A stretch of DNA of 64,000 nt, from the NCBI GenBank assembly GCA_965240325.2, contig OZ251236.1, forward strand, positions 124,001 to 188,000, in the 5' to 3' direction. Below are positions 53,590 to 62,920 of this stretch, one piece after another; within the stretch, counting starts at the first letter, position 1, and every line of letters starts with the position of its first letter. The DNA comes from Rebecca billardiae RCC1528. Taxonomy: Eukaryota > Haptophyta. Under the pieces are notes generated by a model, which saw only the letters and a program-made list of their open reading frames with translations, did no database searches and had not been told where the DNA came from. Both the position numbers and the translations under genes were made by a program.

Positions 53590-54270
53590 CGCGCGTGCGG
53601 GCGCACCTGCTTGAGGTGCTCGCGCTGCGCCATGCGCTCGACGACGGGCCGCTGGTCGCTCAGCCGGCTCGCCTCGTGCCGGCAGAGCGAGAGCGCGCGC
53701 CACGCGGCTGCCCCGGCCTGCCGCTGCGCAGCCGCGCACCGAGACCGAGCGGGAGCTCGGGGTGGAACGAGGCGAGCGGGGCGTCGCGCCTGCCGCCGCG
53801 CGTGCGCGCCTGCTCCACCGCGCCGCCGTGCTCGCCCGCCGCCTCCTCCGCCGCGTCGGCGGCCTCGAAGACGGCGGCGGCCAGCCAGCGGCAGGCAGTC
53901 GGAGCCCGTGCGCGCTCAACCGGCGCCGATCGCCTCGACGGCCGTCTACTCCACAGCTGGCTGCTCGAGCTGCTGCACGGGGCGTCGCGACGAGGGCGCC
54001 GCGCGCGCCCAGCGCGTCCGTCGCCGCGTCGCGCCGCGCGTCGAGCTCGGCGCCGCGCTTCGCCAGCTCGGCGCACAGCGCCTCCGCGCACACGTGCTGG
54101 CATGCAGCACGGCCTCTCTAGTCTCTGGCATCGGTGTCGCCGTCGACCGAGTTGAGGAGGAGCTCGCGCTCGGCGTCGAGGAGCGAGCTCGCGTGCTCGA
54201 GCTCGCCCTTCAGCTGCGCGAACTCCGGGCGCATCCGGCTCATCTCCGCTGCGTGGCTCCGGGCGCGCTC
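53590..54270 (-). pseudogene. Interrupted coiled-coil coding region
   Basis: On the minus strand one frame reads EMSRMRPEFAQLKGELEHAS, then SSLLDAERELLLNSVDGDTD, meets a TAG at 54120-54118, and continues in the same frame with CAEALCAELAKRGAELDARR. Further down, in other frames, come FEAADAAEEAAGEHGGAVEQ and LSLCRHEASRLSDQRPVVER, ending MAQREHLKQ before a plausible GTGCGC donor. These pieces look like one coiled-coil protein, but I could not join them with normal introns; the intervals around the breaks are too short. It may be a decaying gene, a gene with a reassigned or read-through TAG, or assembly error. An Arg/Pro-rich frame further upstream (to 54681) may be its 5' part. Confidence 0.35.
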
Positions 54271-54689
54271 CGATCCTCAAGGCGTCGCCAACGAGCTCGT
54301 GAGCGTGCTCCGGACTCGGCTCGCCCTTGCGCGCTCCTCCTCGAGCGACGAACGCGCCCGCGGGCAGGCTGTTGACCGCCGCCTCCGCCGCGATCTCGCC
54401 GCCCCCGCCGCGATCTCGTCGCGCATGCTTTGCAGCGGGGCGCTGTGTGCGCGCCGTCGGCACGGCCTGGCGAGACTCTGAGGCGAGACCGCGGACCGAG
54501 ACGCGCGCGACGCCTCGGGGAGAGCCGTCGGAGCGGAGCGCGAGGGCGAGAGCAGAGCGCGAGGGGGAGACCAGCGGCCGGCCGGCTCCCGCCACCGCGC
54601 GCGCACCGCGGCGTACGCGGCGCCGACACGCACGTCCCCGGCCAGGGCGCCGCAGCGACGAACGCGAAGTAGGGGGTCCATCAGATTAA

Positions 54690-55258
54690 ATTGCTTTTTG
54701 ATTTCTTTTCTTTTCCTTTTCAGAACTTGTTCGGCGTGTTTTCGCGATCGGCAGATTCCAAATCCGCGCTCGGCTGGCCCCGGCGCGGGAGCGGAGCTCT
54801 GAACGGGGTCGGCGAGGCTGATGGCCCTCGTCGACGGCCGTCCGCTCGCCGTTGGGCGCGCCCACCTCGGCGCAGGCGCCTCGCCGAGCGGCTGGGCGGC
54901 TGCGGACAGGTAGCCATGCTTCGTGTGGACCGGGCTCTCGCTGGGAGTCGCTGGCCAGTCGACGCTCGTGCTTCATGATTTGAATCTGCGTGCTCAACGT
55001 GTGCTGCCCGCGACCAAGGAGCGCGTCCTAGGAGCACGTGCAGGCGAGCAACGCGGAGACGAACATGCGCAACGCGGTGGGATAGGCATCGGCAACGACT
55101 CGACGCTGTCTCCTTCCCCACCCGACGCTGCCTTCTCGCCCTCGGACGTGCCCGCGACGTCTCTGCCGCAAGGGCCAGCTACCGCCGACCAACTTGCGGA
55201 CCGCTGTGCCGGGCATGACGAGGTCCAGGGCGCGGCAGATGATGATGCACGCGTGCCC
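54690..55258. other. Pyrimidine tract and region before an unrecognised ORF
   Basis: 54690-54721 is an unusually T-rich pyrimidine tract ending TTTTCAG, a textbook 3' splice acceptor of a type unlike the GC-rich introns elsewhere here. If used on the plus strand it would start an exon at 54722. Frames after it run towards the ORF at 55259. Confidence 0.4.
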
Positions 55259-56242
55259 ATGGATGTGTGCGACCCGCCCGAGGTCCCCGCTGGCACCGCC
55301 GAGGGGCTCGCCTCCTCCGCGGACGGCCTCGGCTGTGTGCAACCGTGCAGGCCCGAGCTACGGCCTGACGTCAACGTCAGCGCGCAGCAGCTCGAGGAGA
55401 CGGCGGTGGCGGCGCGCGCCATCCACGTGCTGCAGCCCTTGGCCGGTCGGCCCGTGGCCGGCTTTCGCCCGCGGTACGCATCGGTGCTCAACTTCATGCT
55501 CCTCGACCTCCTCCGCACGCTCGTGGACCTCATGCTCGAGAACTTGAAGAAGCACAAGCCGTTGGTCAGAGTGTTCACCCCGGCGTGCGCCCAGACCGCG
55601 CGCGACGGTGGGACGAAGAAGCCCAATGCGCTCGCGCTCGTCTGCGCGGATGCGCTCGGCATCTCGGCGCGCCACGACTCGCCGCTGCTGGAGGTGATCG
55701 GCATCTGGCTGATGACCGTGCACAGGTGGTGGAAGGGCAAGAACAAGGACATGGAGCGCATCCTGAGCCGGAAGCAGGGCGCGTCGGCGGCGGAGAGGAA
55801 GGCGGAGCTGGATGCCGACGACACGTCGCTGGGCGCCGGCGACGACAGCTGCCCCTTCCGCGACCTCTACTCGCCCCCCGACGCCGGCGCGCCGCGCGCG
55901 TCCGCAGCAGGCCGCGTGCAGGTGCCGCTGCACGAGCAGCGCGTGACTCCTGCTGAGCACGCGGTCATCTTGGAGCAGCAGGTGCGCCTGACGGAGCAGC
56001 AGGTGGAGCTGGACTCGTCGCGCAAGGCGACCGCGCGCGCCGTCGCCGACGCTGCGCGCGCCAGCTTGCGCGCCGACGCAACCGAGCGCAGCGCGCGGGG
56101 GGGCACAGATCGCGCTGCGGCCGAGCGGGCTGCCATGGCTGCCGACTGCGTCCAGTTCGAGCGCGAGAGGAGAGCGGCGGAGCTCGAGGGCGAGCGCGCG
56201 GCGAAGCGCGCGCAGTCCGCCGCAGTACCGGTGGACCGGTGA
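55259..56242 (+). CDS. Unrecognised ORF with a helical, basic centre
   Basis: The frame is open from 54914; 55259 is its first ATG, giving 327 aa. I recognise no family. Residues about 75-190 form a hydrophobic-helical segment (VLNFMLLDLLRTLVDLMLEN) and a basic patch with aromatics (TVHRWWKGKNKDMERILSRK). Residues from about 230 are an Ala/Glu/Arg-rich coiled-coil-like tail with paired EQQVRLTEQQVEL. The composition is less extreme than in the golgin, and the frame avoids stops for 1.3 kb. It may begin further upstream through the acceptor-like site at 54721. A mobile-element protein or a lineage-specific gene are both possible. Confidence 0.45.
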   Translation: MDVCDPPEVPAGTAEGLASSADGLGCVQPCRPELRPDVNVSAQQLEETAVAARAIHVLQPLAGRPVAGFRPRYASVLNFMLLDLLRTLVDLMLENLKKHKPLVRVFTPACAQTARDGGTKKPNALALVCADALGISARHDSPLLEVIGIWLMTVHRWWKGKNKDMERILSRKQGASAAERKAELDADDTSLGAGDDSCPFRDLYSPPDAGAPRASAAGRVQVPLHEQRVTPAEHAVILEQQVRLTEQQVELDSSRKATARAVADAARASLRADATERSARGGTDRAAAERAAMAADCVQFERERRAAELEGERAAKRAQSAAVPVDR

Positions 56243-56616
56243 CGGCCTCGCGTGGGCTGGGGTACGACGAACGGCGACGACGCCGGTGACACAGAGCACG
56301 GGCACGGAAGTCGCCGAACGGCCGCGGCAAGCTCTGCGGCGGCGATGACTGCTAGTCTGCGCACGCAAGCGTCGATGGCGGAGGACTCCTTCACGACTAT
56401 GGGGATGGTGGCATGCTCAGAGGTGCGCTTGGTAGTGTGCTTCGGCTTGCAGCCCGCCGCCCGCATCAGGTCCGTCCGGGCCTGCTGCGGGACGGTTTGA
56501 CGGTGGCATGAGCCCGCCGTCACTCCGCGCGGCGGCGCGGCCTATTCGGATGACCCAGTGTCACGAATAGTGAACAAGGTACCCCCATATTGACACCACC
56601 CTGAATATATATTTAA

Positions 56617-56649
56617 AACCCACCCGCATTGTATAATAAACGGGTGGGT
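56617..56649. repeat. Perfect 9-bp hairpin in the lower-GC island
   Basis: ACCCACCCG pairs with CGGGTGGGT around an AT-rich loop of about 14 bases (CATTGTATAATAAA). Confidence 0.6.
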
Positions 56650-57390
56650 GAGTGCATATATACGGGTACATGTCTCTAATTAAGTGGGTAACATGCTCGA
56701 TCTTGGAGTAGTTTTTCACCGACCTCTACGCGCACTCATCGTGCCTACTAAAATTTAGCAAGTCCACCTTAATTTTGTTGGGGCGGGTTGCAACGGTTAT
56801 GAATAAGTAAGTCCGACGACATACCGTCATTTAGCCGCCATAACAAGTCGTTGACGTTTGGCTGAATCTGTATGTGACACAGTGGCGCAGCTGGCGTGCG
56901 CGCACGACCGCGCGACGACGCGCGGAGTCGGTTTTGGGTGCTTCTGACGGCTGGGCTGGGTTCCAGGACATATTTGTGGGTGCCTCCGCAAGCGCCACGC
57001 TCGTCAGACACCTAAATCGCATGGTTGTCGAAAATCACAATTCAGTGGGCTGCTGTCATGGACCCCCTACGCGAACGAGCGAGCGAGCAGCCGTGGGGAC
57101 TCGCTCGCTACTCGCTAGACGCTCGGGCAAAGACCCTCCGTGCTCGTTCGAATAAATATACGGGGCCGCGCGCGCGCCTGGCGGCTCCTGTTTAGTGAAT
57201 AAGTAGCAAAACTTGATCACTTCCAAGTGCCCGTAGTGTGTGGCCTATGTTTCCAGCACCAAGTGATGCATCGGTAAATAACAGCGCGCCGCGCGCGCAC
57301 GCAGTACGCCGACATGCAGTAGTTGAGGAGGACCCTGACCATGCACATCAACATGCACTTTCAAAAGGTTGCGCTTAGGCCCGGTTTGTA

Positions 57391-57605
57391 GGCGGGTAAC
57401 TTGTTACGTTTTAACAAGCCGCCATAGGCGCCATTCAAAGAATCTCGTTTCACATTAGTGCACAGGCGGTTCATCCATCGAGGCAGGCGGGTAATGTGGT
57501 TGAACAAGCGCTATTCAAAAGGATCTCTTTTAATATTATAAGGCGGTTCATCCATCGAGACAGGCGGGTAGCTGTTTAAACAAAGCGCTATTCAGAAGCA
57601 TCTGG
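57391..57605. repeat. Imperfect tandem repeat, about three copies
   Basis: Units of about 75-95 bp each begin AGGCGGGTA, contain AACAAG and CGCTATTCA-like blocks, and end GGCGGTTCATCCATCGAG (two copies of that end). The third unit is partial. Confidence 0.7.
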
Positions 57606-57989
57606 CCTCATAGCTGTTTTCGACCCAAAACAATCAAACGTCGCTCGGCAAACTCGTACTCCAGCATACAAGAATGACAAAAATACTCACTTGTTTCACC
57701 CCCGGGGTATCTGATCCCACGTCCGTCCATCGACTTATGCGGAATGGCGTGGGCGCGCTTATTTCGTCAAGCGCGTAGTTGCTAATGCAGCAGAGCACTA
57801 TGGGCCAACGTACCCCTCGAAAAAGCGAAAACTCACCCTCCAACACCCCTCAAAATCGTCCCCCGTCCCCTTTTCTTTGATCAAAAGATCTTTTTGACAA
57901 CGTAGTGAGGGCCCCCGGCGGGGCTCCACGCTACGCGCTCCGCCCTACACCGCGGGCCATATAATTATATTGCGCAGCGCGCAGCAAGC

Positions 57990-59107
57990 TCAAGGCTCAT
58001 CAATAATAAGCCGCCAGTCGGCGTACGCCTCGCCGGGCGGCACGGTCGGCGAGCAGCCACGCAGCCGCATCCGGCCGAAGACGAGCGGCAGCGCGCGCAC
58101 ACCGTTCACGCTCGCGCACAGCAAGCGCGCCACCATCTCATACTCATGCGTCAACCGGCGAGCAAGCGCGCGCACCAGCCTCGGCTCCGGCAGGTAGTCG
58201 AGGGGCGGGTGGGTAGAGCCGTGCGAAATGTGCGGCGCGGGCCCAAGCTGGGAGAGGTCGTCGCTCCCGCGCGAGGGGGGCAGCCGCCCACCGGCGCGCG
58301 ACCACGCCACCAGCTCGCGCAGGTCCTCGTCAATCGACGGCAGCCGCACAACGAAGACATCCGTGCGGCTGCGATTGAGCATCGCCGCCTGCACGGCTGG
58401 CTCGCCCACGTACCACATGTACCCGAACTGGATGTGGTTGAGGCCGAAGTCGCGCGCGGGCTCGAGCGCGTGCTCGGCAAGCAGCCGGCAGGAGAGTCGC
58501 TCACCGCGGGGCGCGTCTGTGTGCTCGAGCGCGCCGTGCTCGCAGCTCGCTCCGGCCGCGAGTGATCCGCAATCACGTGCCTCACTCGCATTGACATCGT
58601 CGTCCACATCAGCGAGCGCGCGCGCGAGCTGCGTCGCGTTCTCGAAGCAGCCGAGGAGCGGCCGGGCATACGCCGGGTCGATGTGCTTGAGGCCGCGTGC
58701 AATGGCGTCCTCCCTCTGCCGTCGCAAGTGCCCGAACGCCGACACGAGCCGATCGACCGGGTCGCGGAGCGGGAAGACAACCCCGCCTCCGGCCGCCGCG
58801 CGAACGTCTGCCAGCTGCACGGCGGTTCGGTGGCGCTCGCAGTGCGCAATATCCTGATCGAGCATGAACCTGCGCACGCTCGACCCGCCGGCTGACGGTG
58901 GCATCGGGCATGCGGTCGCGCACGTGCGGGTGCGGCTGAATCGGTGCGGGCGCGTGGGTGGCGGCATGCGCGGGGCGCGCGCGCCGGGTGCGGCGACGCA
59001 CCCTTGCCCACGTGAACGAAGAGTACGCTATGCTCCGCTGGTCCGAAGCAATGGTTGCCCCCGCGCACGAGCACGAGGCTGACGAGGAGAGCCCCGATGC
59101 TCCACAT
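57990..59107 (-). CDS. Sulfotransferase-like type II membrane protein
   Basis: Two exons: 59107-59002 and 58891-57990 (335 aa). The ATG at 59107 opens a signal-anchor (SIGALLVSLVLV). The 5'-phosphosulfate binding loop is created exactly across the intron: LFVHVGK then AGGSSVRRFM, matching the family's GKXGGSS/T pattern. The 3'-phosphate motif is FPLRDPVDRLVSAFGHL. This indicates a PAPS-dependent sulfotransferase of the Golgi type that modifies carbohydrate or glycoprotein. An N-terminal cytosolic tail is almost absent. Sequons near NAT, NAS and NRS fit a lumenal domain. Another sulfotransferase-like gene lies 1.7 kb away on the other strand but differs in sequence. The acceptor substrate cannot be told. 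Confidence 0.82.
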
Positions 59108-59496
59108 CGTCACCGATCACGATGGCTACTTTTCCGGGCGGGAGGGGCTACCGGCAGCCGAACTAATTAAGACTGTGGCGGTACAGGTCGCTGCTTCGTT
59201 TTTCGGACGTATACTGCTTCGTTTTTCGGACCCGGGCGATGGCGATGAGTGGCTCGCTCATCGGCGGGTGCGTGGGGGCGCGCCGCGGCAGGGCTGAGCA
59301 GCCTGTCGGCGCGTGGGGTGACGTGCCCGTCACTATACGTTACCAGTCGGGTCGCGGTGCCTGCTGGCATCGTCCTCGGCCGCTCGCAGCTCAGACGCTG
59401 CGCTGATCGGTACGCCCGCGCTTACGCTGTGCGCGCCGGCTGGGCCCAGCGCAAGCGCCTCGATGAAGGCGGCTAAGGGCGTCAAGCCGTACTCGG
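59108..59496. other. Intergenic stretch
   Basis: 389 bp upstream of the sulfotransferase-like gene. It contains a short repeated block CTTCGTTTTTCGGAC (two copies, about 59192-59206 and 59216-59230). No gene is supported. Confidence 0.4.
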
Positions 59497-60138
59497 TTGA
59501 GGCGCGAAAGCGGAGACCTACAAGATATGGCGCGCGGTAGTTGCCCAGAAGGCGGCTGCCATGCGGTGGTGTTGGGGCGCGCGGCTGCGTGCTCGGCCGA
59601 CGACAACGAGCCCTCTGGCACGCTCTCATCATCGAAGTTGAGTGTGTTCACAGCCACGCCGGCGGGGATGCGCTGGAAGACTGCTCCAGCCTTCCGCGCC
59701 AACGTTGAGCTTGCCAAGCAGTAGTCGGCACGCCAGGCCGCCAAGCTCGCGCGCCTTCGTGAGCAGCACGAGGCCGAACTTGATGACGCGCGCTAGGCTG
59801 AGGCGGTGAGGTTCGACGCGGCTGAGCTCGCCGACCAGCTCGGTATCCTTCCTGCACACGCCGTAGAGGTCGCCGCGCCGAAGCCGGACAACATGCGGCT
59901 CAATGATGGCCAGAATGACTCGTGGTCGTTGCGGGAATTCAACCAGAAGAAGGCCGCGCGAACTGCGCAGAAGGAGGCGGAGGCGGCGCGTGCGCGTGCT
60001 GGCCGGCGGTCCGAAAGTTCACCAGGTCGACGTCGACGGCGAACGCCGGACGGTGCCCGCAGGGGGTGCCCGCAGGGTCTGGAGCTGCCCCGGGGGTGCC
60101 CGCAGGGTCTGGAGCTGACATCGACAGTCGCCTGGTGA
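59497..60138 (+). pseudogene. Reading frame interrupted by two TAG codons
   Basis: One frame reads ATPAGMRWKTAPAFRANVEL, AKQ, then TAG (59722-59724), then SARQAAKLARLREQHEAELD, DAR, TAG (59794-59796), then AEAVRFDAAELADQLGILPA and NSTRRR-free text through SLREFNQKKAARTAQKEAEA. The helical, charged character is kept across both stops, which suggests a once-intact or read-through protein. Its end overlaps a direct repeat (60064-60117). The family is not recognised. Confidence 0.35.
60064..60117. repeat. Two-copy direct repeat, 30-bp period
   Basis: A 24-bp block beginning GGGTGCCCGCAGGG and ending GGAGCTG occurs at 60064-60087 and 60094-60117. Confidence 0.8.
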
Positions 60139-60837
60139 GCTCGCATGCTTACCTGCCCCTGGGGTTGGCTGCTACATCACGCACGTGATGTCTGGAATGT
60201 ATGATGCCGTCAGCCCGACTCAAATGGCCTACCAGGCCGCAGCTGCTAGCAGACTCCGCGTGCATGCTGAGAGCATGCGGTCCGAAAGTGGTCGACGGTG
60301 CCCGCGGCGGCGCCAGCCGCAGCTGCCGTCTGGGCGGCTAGCGCGGAAGCTGAGTGAGCATGTTCGTCCGTTCCTGAGGTGGTCTACTGCATGTATGTTA
60401 TGTCTAGAATGCATGATGCCGTTAGCCCGACTCACACGGCTCACCAGGCAGCGACTCTGACTCGGCGCGCGCGCTGAGAGCCCGCGGGTCCGAAAGTTGA
60501 AGCATGCCGTCGGCGGCCCCGTCGTGGACCTCGTGGCGTCCGTGGGGCACATGGTAGTGGAACAAAGTCGTCTAAATGGTACATAGCCGCTGGGTTGTAC
60601 CTCAGGCACACCCTGGGGGTGCCGCCAGACGCGATCTCGAGCGCCGCAGACCCCCGGGGGCGCCGCCGCCATCGTGCACAACCAAGTGTGCACGTTAAAA
60701 TAACATAGTAAACTGTAGCAACGGTCGTTGAGCAAGCGACGCCATCGTCGCGCCTTGGCCCATTGTGCGGGTGCTCAAGCTCGGCCGCGGCCGCCGAGGT
60801 TGCGCGCGACAACGCCGAGCGAGACCGCCGCCACGCA
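60139..60837. other. Repeat patch upstream of a sulfotransferase-like gene
   Basis: Holds two copies of an imperfect unit of about 100 bp (60188-60290 and 60400-60498, 212 bp apart), each ending in GGTCCGAAAGT, a motif also found at 60008-60019, plus the dispersed motif at 60680-60718. No gene is supported. Confidence 0.55.
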
Positions 60838-62111
60838 ATGACGCGCGCGGCCGCCGGCGTCGCGGCGCTGCTGCCGGCGCTCGCGCTCAGCGCGGGGCGC
60901 TCGGCGGGCGCGGCCGCGCCGGCGAGCGCGCACCTCACGCCCGCCTCGCGCCCCGTCGAGGTCCTCGCCTTCCAGCGCTCCGGCTCCAATCTGCTTCGCA
61001 CCATCCACGGGCTGACGTACGCGACGAGCGCGTACGACGCGCGCGCGCACCCGGGCACGGCGGCGCACCGGTACTGCCTGGCGTGCGTGAACTGCACGAT
61101 CCCGGGCGTGGGCGGCATCGTGCGCAACGCGCCCGGGCAGACGCATTTCCGGCTGGACAAGCCGCTCTTCCGCCCGAAGCCGCCGTACACGGCATGTGGC
61201 TTCCCCACGCTGCCGCTCTCCGTGCACGCGCTCCCGGACCTGTCCGGACTGTACGGCGCGGCGGTGACGTTCCTCGTGGTGGTGAAGGAGCCGCTCTTCT
61301 GGCTCGTCTCGATCCTCAAGTTCTGGCACCTCAAGTGCCCCGACGTCACGCAGGAGCCGTGCGCGCACCTGCTGCGCGACTGGACGGATTACTACGGCCG
61401 CTGGCTCGAGCTCACGGGCGGGCGCGCGCGCGTCGAGGCGGGCGGGAGCGCGGTGGAGATCGTGCGGTACGAGGACGTGCTGCGCGACGCGGGCGGGCTG
61501 CTCGACCGCCTCGGCCGCACGTACGGCTGGGCGCGCCAGCCCAACCGGAGCGGGTTCGACTTGGCTTCGCTCGAGGTGCCGCGCCGCGCCGCGCCGCGCC
61601 GCGCCTGCGCTCGGCAGCGGCGCCGCGCCAGCCGCGCGGCGCGCGCCCGACCTCGCGAGTCGGCGCGCGGGCTGATCGGCGGGGCGCCCCTTCCGTCCCG
61701 CGCGCGCGCTCGCAGGTGCCGCACTCCGGCTCGGACGGCTTCTACCAGAAGCGGCGAGAGTCGGAGCACCGGACTTTCCTCGCGCGCCCGCGCCACCCGG
61801 ACTTTCCGGGCGACCCGCTGGCGTGGTACCGGCTCAACTGCCCGGCGCTGCGCGCCTTCTTCGCGCGGACCGACGTGCCGCAGCGCCTCGGGTACGACCT
61901 GTGGTACCTGCGCGAGTGCGACCCGCCGGGCGTGTCCAAGCGCTGGCGCGCGCTGCTCAACGCACGCCCGTGGCTGCTCGCGCTCGGCGCAGCCGCGGCG
62001 CTCGTGGGCGCGAGCTGGGTGGCGGCGCGCAGGCGCGCGGCGGCCGCGCTCGCCGGCGAGTACGCGCCGCTGCCCTCGGCCACCGGCGCGTCGCCCGGCA
62101 GCAGGCGGTAA
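60838..62111 (+). CDS. Sulfotransferase-like membrane protein
   Basis: Two exons: 60838-61575 and 61716-62111 (377 aa). The ATG at 60838 opens a signal-like N-terminus (AGVAALLPALALSAG). EVLAFQRSGSNLLRTIHG resembles the phosphosulfate loop of sulfotransferases (family RXGS/T-type), FLVVVKEPLFWLVSILKFW occupies the place of the RDPXXXXXS motif with Lys for Arg, and VEIVRYEDVLRDAGGLLDRL is the family's RYEDLL segment. The C-terminus has a hydrophobic stretch (LLALGAAAALVGASWVA) followed by RRRAA, a likely membrane anchor. The intron joins ASLE to VPHSGSDGFY and is flanked by the 9-bp direct repeat AGGTGCCGC. The missing canonical RDP Arg makes catalytic activity less certain. Substrate is unknown. 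Confidence 0.68.
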
Positions 62112-62870
62112 CGGATGCCCTCGCGGCGGGGTGCCTCGACGCGGCGGTGCCCAACGCCCGAACGCCGGCCCGCGGCGCCATAAGTCGTGACGCGCCGCCG
62201 GCAACTGCTCAGCTGAGCTTCTAGCTGGATCGTCATCTGTTCGAACGCCCGGAACGGCTCAGGCGCACCTCAATGCTAGCTGGACTGAGTGCACTAGTAC
62301 TACACCACCCTGGCTGATCGCATGATGCCGCCAGCCGCGATGCTCGGCAGTATGTGGCCCGGGCCCCGGGGAGTCGGGCTGTGGCGGACGAACTCGGCCA
62401 ACCGTCGTCGTCGTGGGCGTTCGGTCGCGTTTGCTTTCACCGCCTTCTAATGGCCCTGTAACGGCCGGCGGGTCGCTCTGCGACACCGCCATCAGAAAGG
62501 CCACAGTGGAAACCCGGGGACTTTGACCCCGCGCCCCTCTCGCGGGCTCTGGCGCGCGAACGCGTACCCACTAGTGCCCCCCGAGCCGGAGGTGGGCGCT
62601 CCGTGCACCAACAAAGACATCCCCAGCCGCATGTTGCCACTCGACACCTCGTCTTGCCTCGCGCGGAGCCAACTTATTGTGGCGTGCGGGAGCCACCCGT
62701 AGCACACTGGGCTGTGTAGCGACGCGCGTGGCGGGTCAACAGTGCATCGCGAAGGCGTCGCACGCGCAATCCGTTGAGTACATACTCATGTCTGTCCCAT
62801 GACGTGGGCGTCGTGGCCGCCGCGTATTATTTAGCAGGCTGCTGCTTCTGTGCTGCTGCTGCCGCACTGC

Positions 62871-62907
<37 letters not shown>

Positions 62908-62920
62908 GCCGCCACCGCCG
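62112..62920. other. Convergent intergenic region with a tRNA-like relic and triplet repeat
   Basis: A tRNA-like pattern lies on the minus strand at 62577-62517 (TAGTGGG, then GGGGTCAAAGTCCCC with a pairing T-stem-like block). At 62840-62935 a CTG/CCG triplet repeat adjoins the stop of the next gene. No gene is supported. Confidence 0.4.

Larger units (their letters stand above)
56243..57989. other. Lower-GC island without a supported gene
   Basis: From about 56570 to 57960 the base composition falls to roughly even AT/GC, unlike the flanks. It has a hairpin at about 56617-56649, a three-copy tandem repeat at 57391-57605, a near-palindrome TCAAAAGATCTTTTTGA (57879-57895) and several TA-rich stretches. 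Short frames occur but none looks like a protein. It could be a relic of a mobile element or an old insertion. Confidence 0.5.

Noticed and set aside
57120-57180. GTTCGAAT as a possible tRNA B box
   Set aside because: No A box, stems or acceptor pairing lie nearby; the match is too short.
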